Shown here: positions 53,583-63,823 of the stretch, in pieces | How positions within the stretch are numbered: position 1 is the first letter of the stretch | How the letters are laid out: each line of letters starts with the position of its first letter | Assembly: GCA_030148485.1 (NCBI GenBank) | Contig: JASBTJ010000042.1 | Coordinates: 51,963-115,962, forward strand | DNA: 64,000 nt | Source: Gammaproteobacteria bacterium | GTDB lineage: Bacteria > Pseudomonadota > Gammaproteobacteria > Chromatiales > Chromatiaceae | Direction: 5' to 3' | The notes under the pieces: model-generated | Database searches by the model: none | The model's input: only the letters and a program-made list of their open reading frames with translations | What the model was told of the DNA's origin: nothing | Translations under genes and position numbers: made by a program

Positions 53583-54883
53583 TTGAGGACATCCCGCGCC
53601 AGTCGCACGCCGCTGAACTGCCAACGATCATGCGGATAGAAGAAATTCCGGTAGCTGGCCCGCAGGTGTTCGTTGGGCGTCACACAGGCACCGCCACGCA
53701 ACACGAACTGCCCGGACATGAACTTGCCGTTGTATTCGCCAAGCTCGCCGGCAAGCGGCTTGAAACCGGGATACGCCGAGTATGGACTTTGGGTCCATTC
53801 CCACACGTCACCGAACAACTGCTGCAGGCCGGGGCCATCGGCAGGCATCGGTTGCAGGTAACCGCTGTGCGCCAGGTTGCCGTCCACCGGTTGGTCCTGC
53901 GCCGCGTGCTCCCACTCGGCTTCGGTCGGCAATCGGCAACCGAACCAACGGGCAAAGGCGTCGGCCTCGTAGTAACTGATGTGCGCGACCGGCGCGGCAC
54001 GGTTCAGGGAACGCAAACCGCCCAGGGTCATCTCATGCCAGGTCCCCTCGTGCAGTTGCCAGTACAACGGCGCGCACCATTGCCGGTCCTGCACGCAGGT
54101 CCAACCGTCTGCCAGCCAATGTTCCGTCTGGCGGTATCCGCCGTCCTCGACAAACGCAAGATACTCGCCATTGGTCACCGGTCGGGACGCCAGCTGATAG
54201 GGCTGCAACAACACGTCGTGACGCGGCATCTCGTTGTCATAGGCAAACCCGGTGCCGTCCGCGCCGATGGCGGTGATGCCACCGGCGAAATCCAACCAAT
54301 CCATCTCCGGCGCCAACCCCGTCTCCTTCGGTAGATCACGGTAGACCGGCCGTAGCGGATTGATCGCGAACACGTGTTTGATGTCCATCAGCAGCAGTTC
54401 CTGGTGCTGCTGTTCATGATGCAACCCCAGCTCGCAGCGCATGCGAATATGGACGCGACCGGGATGGTGCCGTTGGCCGAGCAGTTCGGTCATGTGTTTG
54501 TCCACATGACCGCGGTAAGCCATCACCTCGTCCACCGTGGGGCGCGACAGCAAACCACGCTGAGCCCGCGGGTGCATCCTGCCCACCCCGTAGTAGTAGG
54601 AGTTGAAAAGATAGCCGTAGCGTGGATTGAACTCGCGGTAATTGTCGAGAAAAGGTCGGAGCAGGAAGGTCTCGAAAAACCAGCTGGTATGCGCAAGATG
54701 CCACTTGGTCGGGCTGACCTGGGGCATGCTCTGGATGCATTGGTCCTCGGCGGTCAGCGGCTCGGCCAACACCTGACTACGGGCCCGGACGCGTTGATAA
54801 GCATCCAGCCAGTTGCCACCCTGTTCCTTGTGGCGCGCGCCGGTGCCGCGCCGCGCTGCCGACACATGGGCCGGTGGGGCCAT
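53579..54883 (-). CDS. egtB: Hercynine oxygenase EgtB (ergothioneine biosynthesis)
   Basis: 434 residues. N-terminal DinB-like domain with iron ligands in HLAHTSWFFE and HHEQQHQELL; C-terminal FGE-sulfatase (C-type lectin) domain (RPVTNGEYLAFVEDGGY, CRLPTEAEWEHAA, FGDVWEWTQSPYSAYPGF, GGACVTP). It forms the C-S bond on hercynine. No egtC or egtE was found, which is common when gamma-glutamylcysteine or cysteine is used or when the lyase is encoded elsewhere. egtB and egtD overlap. Confidence 0.94.
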   Translation of the reverse strand: MAPPAHVSAARRGTGARHKEQGGNWLDAYQRVRARSQVLAEPLTAEDQCIQSMPQVSPTKWHLAHTSWFFETFLLRPFLDNYREFNPRYGYLFNSYYYGVGRMHPRAQRGLLSRPTVDEVMAYRGHVDKHMTELLGQRHHPGRVHIRMRCELGLHHEQQHQELLLMDIKHVFAINPLRPVYRDLPKETGLAPEMDWLDFAGGITAIGADGTGFAYDNEMPRHDVLLQPYQLASRPVTNGEYLAFVEDGGYRQTEHWLADGWTCVQDRQWCAPLYWQLHEGTWHEMTLGGLRSLNRAAPVAHISYYEADAFARWFGCRLPTEAEWEHAAQDQPVDGNLAHSGYLQPMPADGPGLQQLFGDVWEWTQSPYSAYPGFKPLAGELGEYNGKFMSGQFVLRGGACVTPNEHLRASYRNFFYPHDRWQFSGVRLARDVLK

Positions 54884-55088
54884 GTCCCTCTCCTTAAGAC
54901 AAGCGAAGCTCCTGTTCCGCTATAGCCTAGACGCTACAACACGACCGACGTTTGCACCCCGTCACACATCCGCCAGCTGTCACAGGCAGGTGCGTAGCCC
55001 GCAACCCCGCCGGACGGCCTCGATGGACCCGAAGCGGTTGCTGTGGCATAACCCGAACGACCAATGGACGCAGGACAAGGAGCACCCG

Positions 55089-56000
55089 ATGCGCTGGAAA
55101 GGCGGCCGACGCAGTTCGAACATCGAGGACCGACGCGCTCAGCGGATCTCCCGGGCCGGCGGCTTCGGCGGCCGCGGCCGTGGTTCCCTACTGCCCCTGG
55201 TGATGCGCTTGGCGCGGACCAAATACGGTATCTGGATCATCGCTGCCGGCGCCCTGTTGATGTGGCTGAGCGGCGGCAATCTGGGGTCACTGATCGGGTT
55301 GGGCGGCACCGCCGTGGTGGATCAGCCGAGTGGACCGGTGCGCCAAAGCGCGGCCGAACAACAGACCGTGGATTTCGTCTCCGTGGTGCTGGCCGACACC
55401 GAAGACACCTGGAAGTCCCTGTTCCAACAGGCAGGCCGAACCTATGAGGAACCGCGCTTGGTGTTGTTCCGCGGCGCCACGCGATCGGCCTGCGGACTCG
55501 GCGAGGCCGCCATGGGGCCCTTCTACTGCCCCGGCGACAAGCAGGTGTACATCGACCTGAGCTTTTTCGACGAGCTCCGCCAACGCTTCAAGGCGCCGGG
55601 CGACTTCGCCCAGGCCTATGTGCTGGCGCACGAGGTCGGCCACCACGTGCAAACCCTGCTGGGCATCTCCGCCCGGACCCATGCCGCTCGGCAACGGCTT
55701 GATGAAGTGGCAGCCAATCAACTCAGTGTCCGCCAGGAGTTGCAAGCGGACTGCTTTGCCGGTGTCTGGGCCCATCATGCGCAAAAGGCCCGTAACATCC
55801 TGGAGCGCGGCGATCTGGACGAGGCATTGGCCGCCGCCACGGCGATCGGCGACGACCGCCTGCAAAAGCAGGCCCGGGGCTATGTCACCCCGGACTCCTT
55901 CACCCACGGCAGTTCGGCGCAACGGGTTCGCTGGTTCCGCACCGGATTCGACACCGGCGCGGTGACCGAATGCGACACCTTCAACGCGGCCGAACTGTGA
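55089..56000 (+). CDS. Neutral zinc metallopeptidase, YpfJ family
   Basis: 303 residues from ATG 55089 (MRWKGGRRSSNIEDRR). One transmembrane helix at about 45-65, then a periplasmic peptidase domain with HEVGHHVQ, the third ligand region ELQADCFAG, and GPFYCPGDKQVYIDLSFF. Longer upstream readings lack family similarity. Confidence 0.9.
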   Translation: MRWKGGRRSSNIEDRRAQRISRAGGFGGRGRGSLLPLVMRLARTKYGIWIIAAGALLMWLSGGNLGSLIGLGGTAVVDQPSGPVRQSAAEQQTVDFVSVVLADTEDTWKSLFQQAGRTYEEPRLVLFRGATRSACGLGEAAMGPFYCPGDKQVYIDLSFFDELRQRFKAPGDFAQAYVLAHEVGHHVQTLLGISARTHAARQRLDEVAANQLSVRQELQADCFAGVWAHHAQKARNILERGDLDEALAAATAIGDDRLQKQARGYVTPDSFTHGSSAQRVRWFRTGFDTGAVTECDTFNAAEL

Positions 56001-56005
56001 CCGCT

Positions 56006-56147
56006 TAGGGAAGCGCTGACCAAGTCCAGCCGGGACTTCTCAGCGCACGCGGTTTGCTGCTTGCTTCAGCATCCGTGGCTTGCAGTGACGGATTTTGGCA
56101 GCGCCTCCCTGTGCCGCGGAACCGCTGAATTTTTCAGAGGTTCCCTA
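56006..56147. mobile_element. MITE-like element 2 (about 140 bp) flanked by TA duplications
   Basis: Starts TA-GGGAAGCGCTGA (56006) and ends TCAGAGGTTCCC-TA (56147). The ends are inverted repeats with two mismatches. The inside has no reading frame but has local hairpins. The right end reads GGGAACCTCTGA outward-in, the same as the insertion sequence at 63826. It lies just after the metallopeptidase stop. Confidence 0.65.
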
Positions 56148-56209
56148 ACAGCGCGGGATCCCTGCCGCCCGATCAGCGCAACCCGAGCGGCCGGGTCGTG
56201 CCGAAGGAA

Positions 56210-56557
56210 CTACCGGCGCAGACCAAGGTAACTGCCGATCTCGGCAATGTCCGGACGCCCCTCTTCGTTGCCGAAAAAGCACACCTTGTGAGCCGTTCCG
56301 GCATCATCCAGGTAACCGACCACGAAATCGATGGCGTGCGCTTGGGCCAACCCATGCAGGGCATCCAGTGCCGTCTTGAGCACGGCCCTTTTGCCGGTAT
56401 CGATACGCAGACCCACGACACGCTCGCCGCTGGCGGCGGCGTCATCGACCACCTGGGCGGTGCAGTTGCAGCCGGCTATCCAGTTGCCGATGGCCGTCAC
56501 CAACGGCTCGGCGACGGCATCCATGTCCGGTGTATCCACGTGAATGAAGATTCTCAT
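56210..56557 (-). CDS. Hypothetical protein
   Basis: 115 residues, MRIFIHVDTPD start, alternating beta and helix (VVGLRIDTGKRAVLKTALDALHGLA, IDFVVGYLDDAG). It may be a small alpha/beta fold, but no family is recognised. 52 bp after the hydrolase gene on the same strand, so possibly cotranscribed with it. Confidence 0.55.
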   Translation of the reverse strand: MRIFIHVDTPDMDAVAEPLVTAIGNWIAGCNCTAQVVDDAAASGERVVGLRIDTGKRAVLKTALDALHGLAQAHAIDFVVGYLDDAGTAHKVCFFGNEEGRPDIAEIGSYLGLRR

Positions 56558-56609
56558 GCGCTACCCCGTCGCTCAGCCGGGCAGGCCTGGCGTGCCCTGT
56601 AACAGCCGC

Positions 56610-57479
56610 TCATGCCAGATGCTCACGCAGCCAGTCGAGCTGGACCGCCGCGGTCTCCGCCAGCAACTCGCCCTCGTATACAGCGTAGTGCGTCGCGCCT
56701 GGCACTGTGTGCAGTTTTTTAGGCTGCTTGGCCAGCCCATATAAGCGGGACGATTCCGCCGGCGGATTCACCCCGTCGTGCTCGGCGGCGACGATCAGGA
56801 TCGGCGCCTTGACCTGATCAATGACCTGCTCGGGCTTGTGGGACAGGGTTTCGGCCACCGTCAGGAACGGGATCCGGATATCGAGCGCCGGATAATCGGC
56901 CTTGTACTCCTGGTAGAACTGCCGCGACTGGGCGTCCGTCAGCACCTTGCCGATAGGTACCATCATCTCCTTGCCGGTCCGGGTCTTTTTATCCTGCATC
57001 TTGGCGACCATGCCGAGGAATTTGTCCTTCTCGTCGGCCGACATATCGCCGGTGATGACCCGTTCGCCGTCACCGAAGGTCAACTGCACGCACAGGCAGC
57101 GGACACGGTCATCCTGCGAAGCCGCGACAATAGCGTTGGCGCCACCGAAGGAGGTGCCCCACAGGGCCAGCCGGGCGCTATCGATATCGTCTCGGGCCGC
57201 CATATGATCCAGCGCGGCGCCAATGTCCTCGATCTGCAACCTGGGAACCAACCGTCCCGGCTCACCCCCGCTTGCGCCGAAGCCCCGGTAGTCGAAGGTC
57301 AAGGCGGCAAAGCCTGCATCCGCAAAGGCCTGGGCGAATCCCGGCAACAACAGCTCCTTCACGCCGCAAAAGCCGTGGCACAGGATCACCGCCGGGAAAG
57401 GCCCCTCGCCGGTGCTGGGCAGATACAGGTGGGCCGCGAGCTCGCTGCCGTGGGAATCGAAGGTGGTATCAAGGATCAT
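56610..57479 (-). CDS. Alpha/beta hydrolase (dienelactone hydrolase-like)
   Basis: 289 residues. Nucleophile elbow GTSFGG, oxyanion turn CHGFCGVKE, acid region [10 protein letters not shown] and final His in [12 protein letters not shown]. Cytoplasmic serine hydrolase, substrate unknown. Divergent from ybiT. Confidence 0.88.
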   Translation of the reverse strand: MILDTTFDSHGSELAAHLYLPSTGEGPFPAVILCHGFCGVKELLLPGFAQAFADAGFAALTFDYRGFGASGGEPGRLVPRLQIEDIGAALDHMAARDDIDSARLALWGTSFGGANAIVAASQDDRVRCLCVQLTFGDGERVITGDMSADEKDKFLGMVAKMQDKKTRTGKEMMVPIGKVLTDAQSRQFYQEYKADYPALDIRIPFLTVAETLSHKPEQVIDQVKAPILIVAAEHDGVNPPAESSRLYGLAKQPKKLHTVPGATHYAVYEGELLAETAAVQLDWLREHLA

Positions 57480-57639
57480 GGATGCCGTGGCTGTCTGTTG
57501 GCTTCAGGGAAGTGGAATCTTACCGCACCGGCGCCCCATCGCGCTGAGCGACAGCAAACCGCACAGGCGGATCCGGAATCCGCGCGCCAAAACAAGTAAG
57601 ATCACCGACCCGCAGCAACCCAGACCCAGGAATAGCGCA

Positions 57640-59235
57640 GTGATCAGCACCTCCAACGTGACCATGCAGTTCGGCAGCAAGCCGTTGTTCGAAGACATCA
57701 CCGTCAAATTCGGCGGCGGCAATCGCTACGGCCTGATCGGCGCCAACGGTTGCGGAAAATCCACCTTGATGAAGATCCTCGGTGGCGACCTGGAGCCCAG
57801 CAAGGGCAACGTGGCGGTGGAACCGGACAAGCGCGTCTGCAAGCTGCGTCAGGACCAGTTCGCCTTTGAGAGCCATAGTGTGCTCGACACCGTCATCATG
57901 GGTCACGCCGAGCTGTGGGCGGTCAAGGCCGAACGCGATCATATCTACGGGCTGCCGGAGATGAGCGAAGCCGACGGGATGAAGGTCGCTGACCTGGAGG
58001 TGAAGTTTGCCGAGTTGGACGGCTACACTGCCGAGGCGCGCGCCGGCGAGTTGCTGCTTGGTCTGGACATCCCCATCGAGCAACATGCCGGCCCGATGAG
58101 CGCCGTTGCCCCGGGCTGGAAATTGCGCGTGCTGCTGGCGCAGGCGTTGTTCGCCGACCCGGACATCATGCTGCTGGACGAGCCCACCAACAACCTGGAC
58201 ATCAACACCATCCGCTGGTTGGAAGGCGTGTTGAATCAGCGTAACAGCACCATGGTGATCATCTCCCATGATCGGCACTTTCTGAACAGCGTCTGCACCC
58301 ACATGGCGGACCTGGATTACGGTGAGCTGCGCGTCTACCCCGGCAACTACGACGATTACATGACCGCCGCCACCGCCGTGCGCGAGCGCCAGTACGCCGA
58401 CAACGCCAAGAAGAAGGCCCAGATGGCGGAGTTGCAGGCCTTCGTCAGCCGCTTCTCGGCCAACGCCTCCAAGGCCAAGCAGGCCACCAGCCGCCAGCGC
58501 CAATTGGACAAGATCAAGCTGGACGAGATCAAACCCTCGAGCCGGGTGAATCCCTTCATTCGCTTCGATCAGGACAAGAAGCTCTATCGCCTGGCACTGG
58601 AAGTGAAAGATCTGGCAAAGAGTTACGGCGATGCGCCCCTGTTCAGGAACCTGAACCTGAACATCGAGGTGGGCGAAAGGGTCGCCGTGATCGGTCCCAA
58701 CGGCATCGGCAAGTCCACCCTGCTACGTTGTCTGGTAGGCGATCTGGCGGCGGACAGCGGTACGGTAAAATGGTCCGAAAACAGCAACATCGGCTACTTC
58801 GCCCAGGATCACGCGGCGGACTTTGCCGACGACAGCAATCTGTACGACTGGATGGACCAGTGGAAGCAGGAGGGCGACGACGAGCAGGTGATCCGCGGCA
58901 CCCTCGGCCGACTGTTGTTCTCCCAAGACGAGATCAAGAAATCCGTCAAGGTGATCTCCGGGGGCGAACAGGGCCGCATGTTGTTCGGCAAGCTGATGCT
59001 GCAAAAACACAACATCATGCTGATGGACGAACCGACCAACCACCTGGACATGGAATCCATCGAGTCGCTGAACACCGCGCTGGACAACTATCCGGGCACC
59101 CTGGTCTTTGTCAGCCACGACCGCGAGTTCGTGTCCTCGCTGGCCACCCGCATCATCGAACTGACCCCCGATGGCGTGGTGGACTATGTCGGCAGCTACG
59201 ATGACTATCTGCTAAGCCAGGGGGCCGCGGCCTGA
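57640..59235 (+). CDS. ybiT: ABC-F ATPase YbiT
   Basis: 531 residues from GTG 57640, matching E. coli YbiT in length and across the sequence ([14 protein letters not shown] start). Two nucleotide-binding domains with Walker [10 protein letters not shown] and GPNGIGKST, a YbiT-type altered signature ([11 protein letters not shown]) and SGGEQGR, and [10 protein letters not shown] and MDEPTNHLD. An ABC-F ribosome-associated translation factor without membrane domains. Confidence 0.94.
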   Translation: MISTSNVTMQFGSKPLFEDITVKFGGGNRYGLIGANGCGKSTLMKILGGDLEPSKGNVAVEPDKRVCKLRQDQFAFESHSVLDTVIMGHAELWAVKAERDHIYGLPEMSEADGMKVADLEVKFAELDGYTAEARAGELLLGLDIPIEQHAGPMSAVAPGWKLRVLLAQALFADPDIMLLDEPTNNLDINTIRWLEGVLNQRNSTMVIISHDRHFLNSVCTHMADLDYGELRVYPGNYDDYMTAATAVRERQYADNAKKKAQMAELQAFVSRFSANASKAKQATSRQRQLDKIKLDEIKPSSRVNPFIRFDQDKKLYRLALEVKDLAKSYGDAPLFRNLNLNIEVGERVAVIGPNGIGKSTLLRCLVGDLAADSGTVKWSENSNIGYFAQDHAADFADDSNLYDWMDQWKQEGDDEQVIRGTLGRLLFSQDEIKKSVKVISGGEQGRMLFGKLMLQKHNIMLMDEPTNHLDMESIESLNTALDNYPGTLVFVSHDREFVSSLATRIIELTPDGVVDYVGSYDDYLLSQGAAA

Positions 59236-59258
59236 CTCGCGGGTCGCGGCCCCAAACC

Positions 59259-60134
59259 CTACAGGTGGGTCATCTCGGGTTTGTGGTCGTCCTTGCCGTA
59301 CTTGTCGATCTGGTCCTTGAGGCTGTCCAACAGATCGTTGAGCTGTTGCTGCAGCCGCTCCACCTGGGCCTTCAGCTTGTCTTCGATGCTGGTATCGGCT
59401 GCCTTCGCCCGGGCCGCCTCCAACTGCTGTCGTAGCTCCAGGACCTCACGGCGGCTGTCGGCCAGGGCCTTTTCCAGCCGGGCCTGCTCCCGCTTCACCG
59501 CCGCCACCGCATCGCGCAGCGCGGCGATTTCGTCCGGCTCCGCAGCGCTGACCTGCGGCGGCAGCGGGGCCACCGCGTCCGGCGTGCGGTCAACGGAGGA
59601 CGCCATGTCCCCGGTGGTGATGAGTTGCTGCGAACCGACCCCGCCCAATACCGGCTCGGTGACGAAGGCGTGCGATCCAGTCATCGCACTCCCGTCCGTC
59701 GGCATACGCTCTGGGTCCTGGTCAGGGACTGCCTGGGCGGCGCTGCCGCCGCGCGCGGCCATGGGTGCAGATTCAGCGACACCGGCACCATCGCCTGCGG
59801 TATCGTGATCGGACGGCGGCGCGGTCACGGCGGGGACATCACCCATGTCGAGGGCTTGCTGAACGGCCACCGAATCGTCTCGTGACTCGCCCGGCCCAGG
59901 CACCGCCGCGGGCTGCAACGCCCCGTCGGGCGATGTGGAAGCAACCTGTGGCCGCTGCGGTGTACCGTCAACGGCGAACAAGGCGAAAAACACCACCACC
60001 AACACCACGATGGCGGCCAGCTTGACCTTGCCGATCCCGGACGGATCATTCCAGGCGGCCTTCAGCCACGCGAACATGCCGTCACTGGCAGAGGCGGACT
60101 CATGGTCGTGGGATTCAGTGGGTGATTCCTTCAT
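59259..60134 (-). CDS. Hypothetical membrane-anchored coiled-coil protein
   Basis: 291 residues: acidic cytoplasmic head (1-38), one transmembrane helix (about 39-55, AAIVVLVVVFFALFAV), a long low-complexity Ala/Pro/Asp linker (about 56-195), and a C-terminal coiled coil (about 200-280, heptads in VKREQARLEKALADSRREVLELRQQLEAA). No family recognised. The layout suits a periplasmic tether. Monocistronic, ends against ybiT. Confidence 0.7.
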   Translation of the reverse strand: MKESPTESHDHESASASDGMFAWLKAAWNDPSGIGKVKLAAIVVLVVVFFALFAVDGTPQRPQVASTSPDGALQPAAVPGPGESRDDSVAVQQALDMGDVPAVTAPPSDHDTAGDGAGVAESAPMAARGGSAAQAVPDQDPERMPTDGSAMTGSHAFVTEPVLGGVGSQQLITTGDMASSVDRTPDAVAPLPPQVSAAEPDEIAALRDAVAAVKREQARLEKALADSRREVLELRQQLEAARAKAADTSIEDKLKAQVERLQQQLNDLLDSLKDQIDKYGKDDHKPEMTHL

Positions 60135-60229
60135 GATCGAGCTCCATGTGATCGCAGGGCGAACCTCGCCTGCACGAATTCAGTTTGGCGCAAAAACCGC
60201 CCAGGGGAACGACGTCACCGCGGCCCTCG

Positions 60230-60745
60230 TCAATCGCTCGACGCCGATGGGTTTCCCATCGCCTCGTGCAACGCAGCCGCCACCGCGTGGGCATGGCCCC
60301 GTGGGCGAACCGAGGCAAAGTGCCGGGCTATGCGCCCCTGTGGATCGATGATAAACGTCTGGCGCCTGGCAAACGACAGTGGCCCGAGTTTCCGCAGCAC
60401 GCCATAGGTTCTGGCCACTTTGCCACCCGCGTCCACCAATAGCGGGAACGGCAGGCCGTATTTGGCCGCAAACGCGGCGTGGCTTGCGGCATCGTCCAGG
60501 CTGACCCCCAGCACGGCGGCGTTCGCCTCCGTGAACTGCAGATACCCTTCGCGAAAGTCGCAGGCTTCCGTGGTGCACCCGGGCGTGTCGTCTTTTGGAT
60601 AGAAATACAGCACCAGCCAGCGACCGCGATAATCCGTCAATCGCTGCGGACGACCATGCTGATCCGGCAGCGCAAAATCTGGGGCCTGTCCGCCGACTTC
60701 CACCGCTGCGGCAGGCGTGGGGAACAGCCATGACAGCCTACTCAT
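60230..60745 (-). CDS. bcp: Peroxiredoxin, Bcp/PrxQ family
   Basis: 171 residues. Peroxidatic Cys in KDDTPGCTTEACDFRE with a second Cys five residues later (C-x4-C), the resolving arrangement of many PrxQ proteins. Detoxifies peroxides with thioredoxin. A short hydrophobic N-terminus (MSRLSWLFPTPAAAVEVGG) may make it periplasmic or is a slightly early start. Confidence 0.88.
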   Translation of the reverse strand: MSRLSWLFPTPAAAVEVGGQAPDFALPDQHGRPQRLTDYRGRWLVLYFYPKDDTPGCTTEACDFREGYLQFTEANAAVLGVSLDDAASHAAFAAKYGLPFPLLVDAGGKVARTYGVLRKLGPLSFARRQTFIIDPQGRIARHFASVRPRGHAHAVAAALHEAMGNPSASSD

Positions 60746-61022
60746 TGACAGTCCTCAGGTGAACGGAAAACGGCAAAACCCGGCGGCGCCGGCCACGACC
60801 ATACCGTGTTCGCACCCGTGTCTGCCATGCGTTTCCCTGAACGGAGAAATCCCTTTGCTCCCGAGTGAAAAAGCCGCGCTGCGCTGCGGCACGACTGGCC
60901 GCGGGATCCGGCGCCACAACCAGCGCCCCCCGGCTTGGTCGCAAAGACAACCGGGACAAAGCGGCCTGACGACGGGCCGAAGCCCCGTATAATCGGCGCA
61001 CTTCCACACGTCCGTGCCTCCC

Positions 61023-62033
61023 ATGTCCATAGACACGCTCATTGCCCACCGTCTCAGTATCGCCACCGATTCCGCCTGCCAAGTCCAGTTGGCTACCGAG
61101 CCGCTGCCGCTGGACGCATCCGCTACAACGCTGATCGACACGCTGAAAAGCGGCTTCTTCAGTCGACTCACCCGTGTCCACGGCAGCTTTTCAGCTGAGG
61201 GGGAACCTGCGCCGCTGGCACAGGAGCTGGCGAAGTTCACCGCCGACGAGCAGGATTTCGTCGCCTTCACCAGTGGACTGTTGGGCCGCTGGCAAGCATT
61301 GCTCAACGCCGAACAAGCCGACGGTCTACCAACAACCGAGTTGCAGGTGATCAGTTGGTACGAATCCAGTGGCGACGCCGGCGTGTGTTATCTGCTGGCA
61401 ACCGGCGACAAGACCGCCTATGCACTGGACGGACAACTTGCGCTGCAGCCGGTCCGCTATCTGGACATCGGCCCCGCGTTGTTCGGCATCAAGGTGGATC
61501 TGCACGAATGGCAGACCGCCAGGCACTACGCCTACCTGTCATTCGTCCCTCCGCGCGGAAATCCGGCGCTCACCGACAGTTTCACCACCCTGACCGGCTT
61601 CACCGCCGGCCTGGACAAGACCGATTGCACCGATACCTTTCTGGACGGCGTGGAGGCGTTCACCCGACATGTTCCCGCCGAACAGGTCGACCGCTACCGA
61701 AACCAGGTGGTGGATTACTGCGCGCAACAGGAACAACAGGATGCGCCCGTCGATCTCGGCGAGCTGGCCCGGTCGATGGAAGGTGTCGACGGCCAGCACT
61801 TCAATCAGTTCATGGCCGACTACACGCCGGAACAGGATGGCAGCCTGATGATGGACCGACGCCGCCTGCGCCGGTACGTGAAGTTCGCCGGGCGGGAGAA
61901 GGACCTGGCGATCAGCTTTTCCTCGTCGCAGCTCAACAGCCGGGTGCATTACAACCCGGACACGGACACCCTCAGCATCGATGGCATACCCCAGGCGCTG
62001 CGCGACCAGTTGCTACGACACCTGAACAAATAG
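61023..62033 (+). CDS. Nucleoid-associated protein NdpA/YejK
   Basis: 336 residues from ATG 61023 (an in-frame GTG three codons upstream is less likely). Family sequence: FFSRLTRVHGSF, ARHYAYLSFVPPRGNPALTDSFTTLTGF, and the C-terminal SSQLNSRVHYNPDTDTLSIDGIP. Binds double-stranded DNA and is linked to chromosome structure. Confidence 0.92.
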   Translation: MSIDTLIAHRLSIATDSACQVQLATEPLPLDASATTLIDTLKSGFFSRLTRVHGSFSAEGEPAPLAQELAKFTADEQDFVAFTSGLLGRWQALLNAEQADGLPTTELQVISWYESSGDAGVCYLLATGDKTAYALDGQLALQPVRYLDIGPALFGIKVDLHEWQTARHYAYLSFVPPRGNPALTDSFTTLTGFTAGLDKTDCTDTFLDGVEAFTRHVPAEQVDRYRNQVVDYCAQQEQQDAPVDLGELARSMEGVDGQHFNQFMADYTPEQDGSLMMDRRRLRRYVKFAGREKDLAISFSSSQLNSRVHYNPDTDTLSIDGIPQALRDQLLRHLNK

Positions 62034-62060
62034 CACGGCCGGGGTGCCGGCATTTCTCTG

Positions 62061-62963
62061 TCAGTGCGCGGATTTCCCCGCCCCGTCACCGTCCAGCCTG
62101 AACGCCTTGTAACCGTGCATCGCCGCCACCAGTACCGCACCCAACAGCAAGCCCACCAGTAATTCGGCGAGCAACGCCGGCAAGCCGTCCAATACGTGAT
62201 GCACCCACTCGATGTTGTGGACATACATGCCGCCGCCCACCAGCAACATGGCAACCGTGCCCACCACACCGAGCAACCTGATCACCCAGGGCAGCGCCGC
62301 CACCAGGGCGTTGCCGGTCCATCGCAACAAGCGCCTGCCGGCACCTTGCGCCGCTGCCCCACGACCGAGCAGATACAGACCGGCATCGTCCATGCGCACC
62401 AGCAGCGCCACCAGCCCGTACACACCAACGGTCGCCAACAGGGCGATCAGCGAGACCACCAGCACCTGGATGGTCAGCGTCTGCTCCAATACGGTCTCCA
62501 GGGAGATCACCACGATCTCAATGGACAGAATGAAGTCGGTCCGCACCGCGGCCTTTATCTTGGTCTTTTCCCGCCGCATGATCTCCTGGCGATCAGCGGT
62601 CTGTTCGGCGGCAATCGGACGTTTCTCGCGGCCGGCAAACCACTCGAAGACCTTTTCTGCCCCTTCGTAGCTCAGGTAGGCACCGCCCAGCAACAGGATC
62701 GGCACGATCAGCCCGGGCAGATAGGCGCTGAGCAGAAAGGCGATGGGCAGGATGATCAACTTGTTGACGAACGAGCCCCGGGTGATGGCCCAGATCACCG
62801 GCAACTCGCGGTTGGCGCGAAACCCGGTGGCCTTCTCGGCGTTCACTGCCAGATCGTCGCCGAGCAAGCCGGCGGTCTTCTTGGCCGCCACCTTGATCAT
62901 CGCCGCCGCGTCGTCCGACAAGGTGGCGATGTCGTCCAGAACCGCGAATATGCCACTGGCCAT
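62061..62963 (-). CDS. DUF808 membrane protein (YedI-like)
   Basis: 300 residues with about five to six transmembrane helices and the family start FAVLDDIATLSDDAAAMIKVAAKKTAGLLGDDLAV, EKVFEWFAG and AVRTDFILSIEIVVISLETV. Inner-membrane protein of unknown function. Confidence 0.9.
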   Translation of the reverse strand: MASGIFAVLDDIATLSDDAAAMIKVAAKKTAGLLGDDLAVNAEKATGFRANRELPVIWAITRGSFVNKLIILPIAFLLSAYLPGLIVPILLLGGAYLSYEGAEKVFEWFAGREKRPIAAEQTADRQEIMRREKTKIKAAVRTDFILSIEIVVISLETVLEQTLTIQVLVVSLIALLATVGVYGLVALLVRMDDAGLYLLGRGAAAQGAGRRLLRWTGNALVAALPWVIRLLGVVGTVAMLLVGGGMYVHNIEWVHHVLDGLPALLAELLVGLLLGAVLVAAMHGYKAFRLDGDGAGKSAH

Positions 62964-63120
62964 GATCCACTCTTACCCGAATTGTCACAGATACATGGCA
63001 ATGTACCAGCGATCAGAGCGTGACATTGCCTGTCGAAGCCCTGCGATTGAAGACATTATCGCCCTGGATGGCCTGAGCTGGCGGATTTTCCGCAGCCACG
63101 CTGCTATCGCGCGGTATCGG

Positions 63121-63711
63121 CTAGCGGCCCGCGCCGCTGTTCAGCAGTGCGACGGTTTCCACGCGGGAGGCGGGCAGGCCCTCGTCATCGCCGCTGAGCA
63201 TGCGAATGATACTGGCCTGGTTGTCATTGGGCTGTCGCCACATGGCGATCATCGCCAGATCCAGCGGCAAGCGGGAATCGGCATCGGGGATATCGATGCG
63301 GGCGCCCCGCGCCAGCAACATCCCGACCCGCTGCGACGAGCGACCACTGCACGCCAATGTATGCAACGCCGTCAGGCCGTGACGGTCGACGGCATCGATG
63401 TCCACGCCATGGGCCAGAAACAGGTCCAGCACCCGCTCGGCCTGGCGGGGCTGCTCCAGCATGAGCAACGGCAGCCGGGCACCTGCCTGCAAATTGAGGT
63501 CAGCCACCTGGGCAGGCGTCAAACCGAATCTGTGCAGCACCTGTTCGCAGGCCCAGGCTGTCCAAGGCATTCCGCGTGCCATACAGGACATCAAGGTGAT
63601 CGGCGGCTGTGCGGACAGATGACGCACATACACGGTGGCACCGACCGCCACGACACCGGCCAACAGGGTGATGCCAAGCAGCAAACCGAGCAGGGCACGG
63701 ACGAATCTCAT
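63121..63711 (-). CDS. Ankyrin-repeat protein with N-terminal membrane anchor
   Basis: 196 residues from ATG 63711. N-terminal hydrophobic helix (about 5-27) as anchor or signal, then two or three ankyrin repeats (HGVDIDAVDRHGLTALHTLA, LLARGARIDIPDADSRLPLDLA). Faces the periplasm if the helix is a signal anchor. Partner unknown. Confidence 0.75.
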   Translation of the reverse strand: MRFVRALLGLLLGITLLAGVVAVGATVYVRHLSAQPPITLMSCMARGMPWTAWACEQVLHRFGLTPAQVADLNLQAGARLPLLMLEQPRQAERVLDLFLAHGVDIDAVDRHGLTALHTLACSGRSSQRVGMLLARGARIDIPDADSRLPLDLAMIAMWRQPNDNQASIIRMLSGDDEGLPASRVETVALLNSGAGR

Positions 63712-63823
63712 GATCGCCCCGCCTGGGAGCGACCTAGGGGATGGGCGTGACGAAACCACGGCCCAACGCGGAAACAAAACGGACTGTCCATGTCGTTCAC
63801 CTTCGTTACTACTGCCGTCCTAG

